The position numbers were made by a program, and so were the translations under genes. The notes under the pieces were generated by a model. It was not told the origin of the DNA. It did no database searches and saw only the letters and a program-made list of their open reading frames with translations. DNA of 64,000 bases from the NCBI GenBank assembly GCA_021396245.1, contig WNYE01000005.1:1-64000 (forward strand), written 5' to 3'. How positions within the stretch are numbered: position 1 is the stretch's first letter; each line of letters begins with the position of its first letter. The stretch is from Sporothrix humicola. Its lineage: Eukaryota; Ascomycota; Sordariomycetes; Ophiostomatales; Ophiostomataceae. This document shows positions 42,769-54,300 of this stretch, piece after piece.

Positions 42769-45700
42769 ATGGCTCCTCCACCTCTTGGAGACGGCCCCGG
42801 GGCTGGTAATGGTATCAACGACGCCCCCACCTCCGACTTCTCGTTTGCATCGGCCTTTGTCTCTGCCCAGCTCGCTCAGTTGGCGATCGCAGGGCAAAAC
42901 GCAGAGGGCGGTGCGCGGTCAAAGGCGCAGGTCAAGACAGACCCAAAGGCCCAAGGCTTGTCGGCCATCTGCCCTAATATCATAGATTGTGAGGATGCGG
43001 CGACAGCAAAGACCAGACTTCCGCTTTCGATGCTCGTGCAGAGTGCAGATGTCTCGTCGGCGTCGGCGTCTGCTAGTGTAGACGAAGACGAAAACGGGGT
43101 TGGAATCAAGTATGGAACCAAATACGGAAACGGGAACGCTGGCGATGTTACCGACGACGCTACTGACGACGCTACCGACGCCGAAGACGACGTTACCGAC
43201 GACGACGACGATGAGGATGTGGACGAAGTGGTGCCAGTTTCTGACGAAGCTGCAAAAGTGGCAGCCTTCAACCACTCCCAGAAGAAGCGCGCCGACTACG
43301 ATGCCTTTGACTCGTGGCTGGCCCAGAACCGCGAGAGCATCACCAAGACTACTAGGACGGTGGCGGCGGCGCTCTGCGACGAGGACAAGACGTCGGCCGC
43401 GCTTGTGCGTGAGTTTGAGAGCGTCAAGATCATTGAGAGCCCGCGCGACTACCAGATTGAGCTGTTTGAGAAAGCCAAGCAGAAGAACATCATTGCTGTC
43501 TTGGACACGGGTGAGTGATGCGATCATTCTGACTTTGCTCTGAACCACAGATACTGACACTTATAGGCTCTGGAAAGACGCTGATTGCGGCTCTTCTGCT
43601 TCGCCATATGATTGAACGCGAACTCGAGGACCGCGATAAGGGTCTGCGTCACCGTGTCTCGTTCTTTCTCGTCGACAAGGTGGCCCTTGTCTTCCAGCAG
43701 CATGCCGTCCTTGAGTGCAACCTGAGCCAGCCCGTGGCCAAGTTCAGCGGCGACAAGTCGGACATGCGCTGGGCATCCAAGGAATTCTGGAATGCCACGC
43801 TCAAGGCGCACATGGTCATTGTTTGCACGGCTGACATTCTCCTCAAGTGCCTCCACCATTCGTATATCTGCATGGACCAGATCAATCTGCTCATCTTTGA
43901 CGAAGCCCACCACACGAAGAAGAACCATTCTTACGCGCGCATCATCAAAGATTTCTACCCCTTCCAAGGTCTTCCCGAAGCCGGCCGGGTGCCCAAGATC
44001 TTTGGTATGACCGCGTCGCCCGTCGATGCGCGCACAAATGTCACGCAGGCTGCCCAGGAACTCGAGGCGCTGCTGCACAGCGAGATCGCGACCATTGCCC
44101 ACAACAGTATGCTACACGACATTTCCAAGCCCAAGAAGGAGCGCATTGTGCACTATCACACGGCTCTGGTCCAGCAAGAGTCGGACCTCATGACGCGGAT
44201 CCGGCAACTCGTGGGCAACCACAAGCTGTTCGCCCGCAACTTTCAATACGCCGAGGCCAACCTCTCGGTGTTAGGACCGTGGATCATCGACCGCTTCTGG
44301 CAGATCCTGTTCCGGACTGAAGAACTGGCCAAGCAGGAGGCCAAGGCCGAGATCGAGAAGCAGCCCGACGAGGAGGGCGCCGGCCGGAACCCGCTGAATC
44401 TTGGCGGCTTTGACGACGGGACCGTACAGTACAACTCTAATGTAGTAGCTGTGCGGGAAGCCAGCCGTTTTGTCGAGCAGTATCGCTTCATGCCGCCAAC
44501 CATGGCCCAACTGTCGAACAAGGTACAGCGGCTTCACGATGCGCTCTTTGACGAGTTTACGCGCTCGAGCGGTCACAAGACCCGCTGTATTGTCTTTGTC
44601 GAGCAGCGGTACACAGCCACGCTTTTGGCCGACCTCTTCCAGCAGGAGCAGATGAAAATTCCCAACCTTCGGACGGGTGTCCTGGTTGGCGGAGGATCCA
44701 AGGACATGGGCAAGAACACGTTCCGCACACAGCTTCTGACCATTAGCAAGTTCAAGCGCGGCCAGATCAATTGCCTCTTTGCCACATCTATTGCCGAAGA
44801 AGGACTGGACATTCCGGACTGCAACCTCGTCATCCGGTTTGATCTGTACCGCACCATGATCCAGTACATTCAGTCTCGTGGACGTGCCCGCCACTCGGAG
44901 TCCACTTACATTCACATGGCCGAGCTTGGTAACCTGGAACACAGCCGCCTGCTTGCCGAGAACAAGGCGAGCGAGAACAAGATGCGCGAATTTTGCAACG
45001 CGCTGCCGGACAACCGCAAGCTGGAAGGAAATGATATTGACATGGACTACTTCCTGCGCGAGGAGACGGACCAGCAGGTTTACATTGTGCCGTCGACCAA
45101 GGCTAAGCTGACGTACCGCTCGAGCCTGGTCATTTTGGCCCAGTACGTGTCGATGCTGCCCGAGCCAAGCGAGGGTGTGCTTCGGCCCGAGTACTCTGTG
45201 TTTTGCACGACGGGCGGCTTTGTCTGTGAGGTGATGCTGCCGTCGTCGTCGCCCATTCGCCAGGCGTCGGGACGACCCCATAGCCGGAAGCAGGTCGCCA
45301 AGTGTGCCGCGGCCTTTGCCATGTGCCTCAAGCTCTACGAAAAGAAGTACATTGACAAGCACCTGCATCCGATCTTCTCATCCAAGCTGCCGGCCATGCG
45401 GAACGCTCGACTCGCCATCAGCTCCAAGAAGCAGGCTCAGTATGTGATGCGCGTCAAGCCTTCGGCGTGGTCCACTCTGGGTATGCCGACAGAGCTCTAT
45501 GCTTCGATTTTGTCGCTGACGCACCCCGACTCTCTGGACCACCCTTCGCGCCCGATTGTGTTTTTGTCGCGGTGCAAGGTCCCTCTTCTTCCCGAGTTCC
45601 CCTTGTTCTTTAGCAAAGGCCGGGCCTCGAAGGTCCGCTGCCAGCCCGTGGGGATTCCCATGCGGCCGACGGCGGACGAGCTGGAGGCGCTCGCAGCGTA

Positions 45701-48023
45701 TACCCTTCGCGCATTCTATGATGTTTTCAGCAAGGAATACGAGGGCACGGCTAAGGACATGCCATATTTTATTGCGCCCTACAGCGAGCCCTTGTACACG
45801 CACGACGTTGTGCTGCCAGACAATAGTAATTGTACCGATGCACGCTCGATTCTGGACTGGGATAGTATCCACCACGTGGCCGCTCTGCTCAACGAGCGTC
45901 TGACTTGCAAGGGCGACGAGCCGGATTCGTTTTTCGAAAACAAGTTTGTTTCGGATCCCTTTGATGGTTCGCGCAAGTTCTTCCTGCGCCGTGCGCGCCG
46001 CGACATGTCCGCGCTTGATCACGTTCCCGAGTGTGCGCCGCCACCGAAACACCGCGCGTGGAACCGGCGCGACACGGTCCGCAACATCTTGAACTACAGT
46101 GTGAGTCTGTGGTCCAAGTCGCGGGTCAACACGCCGCTTCGGCAGAACCAGGTTGTAGTGGAGGCCGATATCGTGTACCAGCGCCGCAACCTGCTCGACG
46201 AGCGTGTGTTTCTGGACGATTTTGGGCCTAGCCGGTGCTGGATTGTCCTCGACACGCTGCGTATGTCGCCGATTCCTGTCGATGCGATTGCCATGATCTT
46301 CAACCTGCCGCCCATTATACACCGCATTGAATCGACGCTGATTGCGCTGGAGGCTTCGGTCGCAATAGGGTTGCCTAGGATCCACCCCGGCCTCGCGCTC
46401 GAGGCATGCACCAAAGACTGCGACGTGCCCGAAGATTCTGGTACTAGAGAGGCCGCAATCAATTTCCAGGCGGGCATGGGCCGCAACTACGAGCGGCTGG
46501 AGCTGCTGGGCGACTCGTTCCTCAAGATGGCGTCGACGATTGCACTGTACACGACTGTCCCCGACAAGAACGAGTTTGAATACCACGTGCAACGGATGTG
46601 CATGATCTGCAACAAGAATCTGTTCAATAATGCGCTCGAGATAGGGCTCGAGGAGTACATCCGGTCCAAGGAGTTTGACCGCACGTGGTACCCGCCCGTC
46701 GTCGACGAGGCCGACAAGATCAAGGCGAAGGCGGCGGTCAAGGATGGCGAGGCGGCAGTTGAACAGATCGACCCCAAAGTGATGGCCGCCCTGCACGGCT
46801 TAATTCTGAAGAAAGGAAAAAAGCAGCAAACGACTAGCTATCATGCGCTGAGCGACAAGAGCATTGCCGATGTGTGCGAGGCCATGATCGGCGCCGCGTA
46901 CTTGACGACGTACGAGGAGCGCAATTTCGATCTGGCCGTCCAGGCCGTGTCGGTCGTGGCCAAGAGCACCTATCACCCAATGAAGACGTACAAGGAGTAT
47001 TTTGAGGCGTATGTGCTGCCCGAGTGGCAGACGGCGCCCGCGACGGCGGCCCAGATCCATATGGCCAAGGCCGTGGCTCGTGATGTCGGCTACACGTTCA
47101 CGTACCCCCGTCTGCTGCGGTGTGCCGTCATGCACCCCTCGTACCCGCGCATTTACGAGCAGCTGCCCAGCTACCAGCGCCTCGAGTTCCTGGGCGACGC
47201 GCTGTTCGACATGGCCGCCGTCGATTATCTTTTCCACAAGTACCCGGACAAGGACCCGCAGTGGCTGACGGAGCACAAGATGGCCATGGTGTCGAACCAG
47301 TTTCTGGGCACGCTGAGTGTGACTCTCGGTTTCCACAAACACCTGATGTCGTTTACTGGTGACCTCCAGAAACAGGTCATGGAGTACGTTGCCAAAATTG
47401 AGGACGCCCGCTCACGCGCCGAGGCCGAAGCTGTCGCGGCTGGCAAACCCGTCTCGGCCTTTGCGCGTGACTACTGGGTGCACATCACGCGTCCTATCAA
47501 AGTCCTGGCCGACGTCGTCGAGGCCTACATTGGCGCCATCTTCGTCGACTCGGGCTACGACTACTACGGGACGGTGCTTCCGTTCTTTGAGCGGCACGTC
47601 CTGCCCTACTTTGAAGACATGACGCTCTACGACACCTTTGCCAACAAACACCCCGTCACATTTGCCGTCAATGTTCTGACCCAGCGGTTCGGCTGCCGCG
47701 ATTGGCGCGCTGTCGTCCAGGAAACGCCCGACAATGAAGGTGATGGCTGCGTCACCTTTGCGACCAAAGTGGCCGCGGGCTTTTTGGTGCACGGTCGCGT
47801 GCTAGGCCATGGTATGGCCGAGAGCGGACGGTACGCCAAGATTGCCGCCGCCAAACAGGCACTCACCAAGTTAGACAACCTCAGTGTCGAGGCGTTCCGG
47901 GCCATGACTGGGTGCGACTGCAAGGTCGAAGCCGAGGCGGAGGCCGTTGCTGAAGCTAAAGCCCAGGGAGCCGAGGCCGGCGATGGTGGCAGCGCGGCTG
48001 CAGCTCCGTCGACGGCAGTGTAG
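42769..48023 (+). CDS. dcl1: Dicer-like ribonuclease III
   Basis: Two exons, join(42769..43510,43567..48023), give 1732 residues. The 56-nt intron splits the first Gly of the Walker A motif GSGKT (248-252). In order: an acidic Asp/Thr-rich N-terminal extension (about 100-165); DExD/H helicase with DEAHH at 359-363; helicase C-terminal domain about 585-695 ending YIQSRGRARH; Dicer dimerisation domain about 750-840; a divergent PAZ-like region; RNase IIIa with ERLELLGDS near 1223 and DVCEAMIGA near 1346; RNase IIIb with QRLEFLGDA near 1450 and DVVEAYIGA near 1560; and a C-terminal dsRNA-binding domain about 1605-1690. All metal-binding acidic residues of both RNase III domains are intact, so it should be active. 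Fungal Dicers make small RNAs for quelling and antiviral defence. Assignment to the Dcl1 rather than Dcl2 branch is my impression and should be treated as tentative. Confidence 0.93.
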
Positions 48024-48536
48024 GTGGAGGAGGATTTGGGGTGTGAAGGAAGTAGTGGTAGAGGAGGCAGTGGTGGTGGAAAAAAAGGGTGTGGGACGTG
48101 TTGTGCGAAAAGTTGTGCGCTGATTTGGTGAGAGGGGTCGTGCGTTGATTTGGAAGGTGTGCGAACAAAAATGGCGAAAGGAGGCAAGAATCACAGGCAG
48201 GAAAGAACGCATGTAAGATCATCTTCATAATATATTCTCTAATAGGGGGTATAGAAATGACTAGCTAGACAAAAAATGCAAGTAATCCAAGAAAAGCAGA
48301 AAAGAAGTAAGTAACAAGAGGTAGAATGAAATCCGTTTATGCGAACCAAGACAAAGGAAACGGGGAAAGATAAATGCTGGCAGGTGATCATAAAGGGAAT
48401 AGAAGAAATAAAGAAATAAGGCAGGAGAAAAATAGGAAATTAAAAGAGTGTAGGTGCTTGTAGTGTCAAGCTTGTGTCGTATATCGTCATCAACTGCCCA
48501 GAACTCCCAAAACCACAATCACCTCGAGAGAGGAGG
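48024..48536. other. Convergent 3' region
   Basis: 513 bp between the Dicer-like gene and the next minus-strand gene. G-rich at first (GGTGGTGGAAAAAAAGGG), then A-rich. No gene seen. Confidence 0.5.
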
Positions 48537-51356
48537 TCACTCATCGTCCGACTCCACGGCATGCTCGTGGTCGCCGCTGGTATCCTTGACCAGCTCCGGC
48601 ACGTTGACTGTGCTGTTGGCCTTGACGGCGGCGATCTTTTGCCGCAGGGCCTTGACGTTGGCCTCCTGGATGGGGCCAACACCAGCACCAGCAGTGTTCG
48701 TGTTTGCCGTCCTCCGGCTCTCAATGCTGATCGTCTTGACCAGGCCGCGGCCGCGCGTCTGCGAGGCGATGCTCATCATGGAGGCCCGCTTCTTAGACTT
48801 GGCCTCCTTCCGCAAGCGAATCGCCGTCGCAACGTCGACCTTTTCAAACCGCTCCTCCTCAATCACCTGCCCGCCCACGTTGCTACCGTGGCCGAGGTGG
48901 GGGTTCGGACGAGGGTTGTACAAGAGGCTGTGGCTGCCGAGTGTGCTGCTGCCGCCGTTATGAGAAGTGGTGTAGCCGGACGACGAGGAGCCCAGGAGCG
49001 CAGACATGCGCTTGGTCTCTGTGCGCTTGGCGGGACTTGCCGTCGGAACTTCGGCATCCGATGCGCCCGAAGACAAACGCCGGTGCAGGAGCTGGCCGTG
49101 GTTGCTGTTGAGCGAGTCGTCGCTAGCCATCTGCCGCAAAGCGAGTTTGGTCATCAGGGGCGGGTCGCCGTAGGCGCGGCGGAAATCCTCGGTGTATCGT
49201 GGCACGCTGAGACGGGGGCTCCGCACCAGGGCAATCGGCGCGGGAGCCGAAAAGGCATCCTCCAGGCCGGGAAGCTGGATGCCGTTCTTGCCGTAACCGG
49301 CGTTGAACAACAGATCCTCCTCGCTGGCGCTGCGCTCGGCCTCTTGGCTCGCAAGAAACGAGTCGTCGTCGGACGAGACGTAGTCGTCAATGTTGAACGG
49401 CGGCGACTGGAGCGTGGCAATGTTGTGCTTTGTGTCGAGCTTCTGATTCTGGCTCTGGCCCTTGGCAGCGGCGTCGCCTGTTGACGGCGGGCCGGAGATG
49501 CTCAGATCGATCGACGTGTTGGTCGTGTGGCGCGAGTGAGGACGGCCGTATGTGGCCGAGCTGGCGCTGGACGTTGTCGGTGCCGTCGAGGTCATGGACC
49601 AGTGCCGGATCGAGCTGGTGTGTCCAGGAGTATGCTCCTCCAGCTCGCCAGTCTGCGACCGAGGCCGGGGTGTCGTGACACTGGTTGCGCGAGAATACAT
49701 GTCGCGCATGTTCTCTCTGCTCTGGCTCGGCGAACGGCTTGTTTTGATGACTGCGGGGGTGAGTATGGAGGGGAGATATTTACTAAAACCAATTAGGATA
49801 ACTTACAGGGCGATGGAGCCGAGTCCCGGTCTGTGAGATCGTCGTGGTTCCAGTCCTCTTTAAAGTTGCGCGCCTTCTCCTTCAGATGGTGTGGCAGGTT
49901 GGACAGATCTGGCGCCGTGTGGTGGGACTCAAAGGCCGCCTGCTGTGACCGTCGGACAGGCTGGCTGTTGTGCGTCGTCATCGGGCGTCTGTTGTTGGAT
50001 GCTGTGAACGCTGAGCTCGCCAGTGATGCCGACAGGCGGAAGGACGTCGGCTGTGGCGAGAGAATGGGCTGGTTGTTGACACCGAATTTGGGGCCATCGT
50101 CGCTCTGTTCAAATCTGGACAGGGCGTGGCTGCCTCTCTTGGAGGCTCCAGAAAGACGACGCGACATGCCGCCAGACGTGGATGGCCTGCCATCGTCCGA
50201 TTTCGGTGATGTCGTATCCCATGCCGATACAAGTCCATTGGCGTCCCGCACCGAGACTTGGAGACTGTGGCCCTTTGCCTTTCTGTTCAGCATGCGCTGC
50301 TGTTCATGGAGGGCCTCGATATCTGCGAGACTTGGCGTTGTGTACGCGCTTATCGACGCAGAAGATGCCATTGCATTGTTGTATGCCTGGCGCTGCAGAG
50401 CACGGTTGTTTCTCTGCAATGATGCCGCTGACAGTGCTTGGTGAGACGAGTTGAGGGACTTCTGCCAGAGGGCCGAGTCGATGGAGGCCTGCTTAGTGAT
50501 GTGTGGCTGGTATTCGCTGTCTTCCTCGTCCTCCATGTATTTGGCGGTGCGATTCCATGACGAGAAGGGGCGGCGTTGATCAAGCATCGACGAGCGGCCG
50601 GATGTTCCTGGCCGGACAGCATAAAAGGCCCGCACGGGCTGAGAGTCGAGATCACAGCCATTCACACCCAAGTTGCGGTCTGCGACGTCCTCGCCATAGT
50701 CTCTCGTTCCCGCTGCCTTGACACGCGAGCGGAAGTCGGCCGGCTTGAACTCGGACTGCGCATCCAGAAGGTCGACGTAGCCTCTCTGGCTGTTGTCGGT
50801 CCGGATCGACCTTGCGAGTTTGCTGCTTGAGACTGAAGTCTGGGGCCTGTGCGAGTGTGCCTTTGATGGGGTAGCTGCCCTAGACACAGGACTCTGAGTG
50901 CCTGTCTGGGCTGCCTGAGGCTGAGGAGAGACGAGCTGGCTTAACCGGGACTGCGATCTATCCGGCTGCTGTGACGTGGCCGGCCGACTCGGAAGATCGT
51001 CGCCGCGGAATCCAAGAATAACAGGAGCAGGTGCTGCACTTTCAATCGAAAATGTCTGCGACAAGGGCGATGCTGGATATTGGCGGGGCTTCACATCTTT
51101 CGCGCCAGTTTGTGATGTGGCATTGCTACCGTGAATATTTGACGTGCTGCCACTGGGCGAGACGGTCTGGACCACTGGTTTGTGTGTTAGTTTGAAGACA
51201 GCAATTTGTGTGTATATAAGAACGAGCTTGGAATATGAATCACATACGACGAACTGGGGATTTTGTCGAAACCTTCCGTTCATATGTCGGAGCTCGAAGC
51301 TGTGGTTGGCTCTTGTCCGGGTTGATTTTCCTAGCTAACAAGGTCATGAAACCCAT
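48537..51356 (-). CDS. Large disordered protein of unknown function
   Basis: Three exons, complement(join(48537..49750,49807..51174,51248..51356)), give 896 residues. Introns are 73 nt (GTATGT...AAACTAACACACAAACCAG) and 56 nt (GTAAGT...CGCAG). The first exon gives MGFMTLLARKINPDKSQ, and its splice joins SPVRLVQTV; an internal ATG at 51283 is in another frame. The start at 51356 has GGCCATGG context. The whole protein is Ser/Arg/Gln-rich with no membrane segment or recognised domain. A possible helical stretch is SLADIEALHEQQRMLNRKAK. Many SP, RxxS and SxR motifs suggest a phosphorylated, low-complexity scaffold. The C-terminus is acidic (HAVESDDE). The N-terminal block resembles other fungal proteins of unknown function, from memory only. 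I do not assign a role. Confidence 0.82.
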
Positions 51357-54300
51357 GGCCGCTGTTGTTGGCCTGCCATAGGCGGCAGGCTGGCCAAGAG
51401 GGCAAGATCACTACTGCTCGCTGCTTCGTCTGTCGAGCTGATTATCACTGAGAGATGCTTGCAGTTATTCTTCGTGTAAGTAGGTTGTAAGTGGCGTGCG
51501 TTGTGGTATGAGTGGTGAGACTCCACTCAGGGGTTGTTAAAAAATAAGCCGGGATCAAACAGTTGCTGGTAAAGGATGAAAGGATGAAAGTAAATAAAGA
51601 AAACCGGGAAATGCTGAAGATATAAAAAGAATGAGAGCGAAAGGAAGAGAAGAGAACAAAAGCAAGAGCAAGAGGACGGCAGCAGGAGAGCAAAATGTGG
51701 GAGGGGGTAGGAAAATAAATGGGAATCTGTCGAATCGACCGGGAAGCGATGTATAACTTACACGTACTTCTCCATAATAAAAAAAGAAAATAAAAAAGGG
51801 GACCTGCTCTAGCCCGTGTCCCAGCCCAAACAGCCGGGAAACCGCCTGGAAAAAAGGCTCTTCCATAGGACGAGGGCGTCTTTTGGAAGATTGAGCGGGC
51901 CAGCCTCTTCAGCTAGCCACTGTAGCGGAGGAACAAGCAAACACTAGCTGTCCGAAACGGGGACAGGGCTAAAAGAGAGCTTGAACGAAGAATGCATTGT
52001 GCCATATCAAAGAAAAGATGGTGTGTGGCCATTAAGAGGGTGTGTGCGTGCGTGCGTCCTTCCTCGTCCCTTGAACGTGCATAGGAGTGTCAGTAAAAAA
52101 AAGAAGAAAAAAAGAAGAGTCCAGTCATGATGCACCAAGGTGGGTGATTTTTCTTGTGGGCTTTGGACGAAGCGAGGCGTCGAGGCTGGAGTTCCACCCA
52201 AACGAGAATGCAAAAGATCAAGAAAGATCAACATATAGCAGAATGAGGCACTAACCAGGCTGGAAACGCAGAGAAGCGGGATGCCCAGTAGGTAGATGTT
52301 GAGAGGCGTTTGAAATGTGGTTGCCGTCTCAGTGCCCCCGGATTCCCACCTCCCCTCTGTGGTTCCCTCACATAGAGTGGCTCCAGTGTATCAGCCCAGA
52401 TGGAACGACAAGGGCAATGTAGCGTTGCTCGGTGTATGACGGCATGCAGTGTAGCCGTCAGCCAAAGCGCATGCAGATGCGCTCCACACCGGGAGGATTT
52501 TCGTCTTCGTTTCCATTTGTTTCTTGTCTGTTGTTTCTCGCTTTCGTGTCTTGAAGGAGCATCGTCGCTTTGTGTCCAGGCAGATGATGGACTTGATACA
52601 ATCGGATTTGAAAACGATTTACCTTGAATTATCCTCTTTTCCCTCCTTCTTTTATTGTTTGACTGTTGCGAAGTCCTCTCTCTCGTTTGTCCTCGCGTTC
52701 TGGTGGGCGCACACGGGTTGAGCTTCCCGTCTGTGTAAGCCGAACGACGAAACAGCAAACGAGCGAGCAGTAGCCCCTTGTGGAGACATAAATGGCTGCC
52801 ATGCTCAAGACGGAAGGCCCCTTCGCCAACACACGCACAGGAGTCCAATGGATGGTGGCCCGTGAAGACGAAAAGAAAAAATGAAGATGCACCTTAGGCA
52901 CCACGCCCTCGTGCAAGTGTTCCCCATGCCACGGTGAGATAACGAGACGAATTCTCACGAAGCGAGCACGTCTTGCCCGTTACTCGAAGGCTTTGAACGG
53001 CCATCAAAAACATGGAAAATGCATATGGACGCCAGTCCCGGTGGACTTGGTATTTTCGTGACACCAGCGGTCTTTTTTTTCTCTCCTTTTGTGTGTCATG
53101 ACGACGACGACGACAATAACGCCATGGATTTCTTCGCTCGGCCGCGCAGCGAGGCCGTCCTTTTCTTTCTTTGTGCTCTTTCCCACCGCGTCAGGGGTCG
53201 TGGACAGGGGTCACCCTGCTTGGCGATAGCAGATAAGAGCGCTCAGGCACTGTTCTTTTCTTGGTCCACTTCTTCTTCTTGACTGCGTCCCGCTTTTGGA
53301 CCTTTTGGTCTTTTTCACGTTGGCGGCTCAAGGTGCTTTCATTTGTTCGCCAGTTCCATTCTGGGCAATTGTCGAATCGGCGGCGCAGGAGTGCACGAAA
53401 GCAGCCTCTTTCTTGACTCCAGAGACTCCATTCGAAGGAAGAAATGGGAAAACGTTTGCGCCATGAAATGCAGAACAGACTCTAGCGTGCTCCGGACAGG
53501 CTAACAGGTCCCGCTGGAGACAGCTTAACCAGGTCAACGACGACAAGAGAGAGGGGAAGCAGAGGCACGAGCGTACTTCGTGTTGGCCTCCACTTGTTCT
53601 ATCGCCAAACCATCTCAGGACGAGCCGTCTACCTTGGGAAATTTGTGAAAATAGAATTGCGGCCGTGCGGCAGCCAACTTGGGTCAGGCGGCGGCGATAT
53701 TCTGGAAGCAAATGGGTCCGATTTAAGACAAGATGAAATTGTCGGAGTGCTCTTTTTCTTGATAAATGTGCAAAGAAACGAGAGACATGTCGTGGCGCGG
53801 GACCGAGACAAAAAACCGGTAGAGAACAGTGGATGCAAAAGGATGGGCAGAGGAGATCTTTGCGTGTTTCTGCGCCTTGTGCTTTGTGCACCGACGGAGG
53901 AATACTCAAAACGCGCCTTCCTTGCTCGCTTTGACAAGGACAGACACAAAACACGTATTGGGCAGTCTCTCCTTCGTTCTTGCCCTCCTTGAGAAGTGTG
54001 CGCTTTGCACTTTCCTTGCACCTGCTTCTTTTATCATCTGCATCATGTGTCTTTCCTTCTCAGCCACGGCCTCTTTCCATTTTCTCGTTATATGGTCTCT
54101 TCTGGCAATGTCGTTTCTCGTTCGCGCCTTCCCATTATCCTCTCTGCTCATCACTTCCCCTGACAGCTCCACATCCTGGGATTATCTGCCCTAAATGGGG
54201 AATAGCGACCCAGCTGAAAGGGCTGCTCCTTCCGAATGTCAAAAAAAGATACTAAAATACCGCTCGATCTTCAGCACTTGGCCGTTTTTCACCAATTCGA

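Noticed and set aside
44271..46796. Two long minus-strand frames (365 and 472 codons)
   Set aside because: Both lie opposite the Dicer-like coding sequence, whose C/G third positions remove stops on the other strand.
48474..49484. 336-codon plus-strand frame
   Set aside because: Antisense shadow of the 896-residue protein gene; composition is Val/Gly/Arg-rich without any motif.
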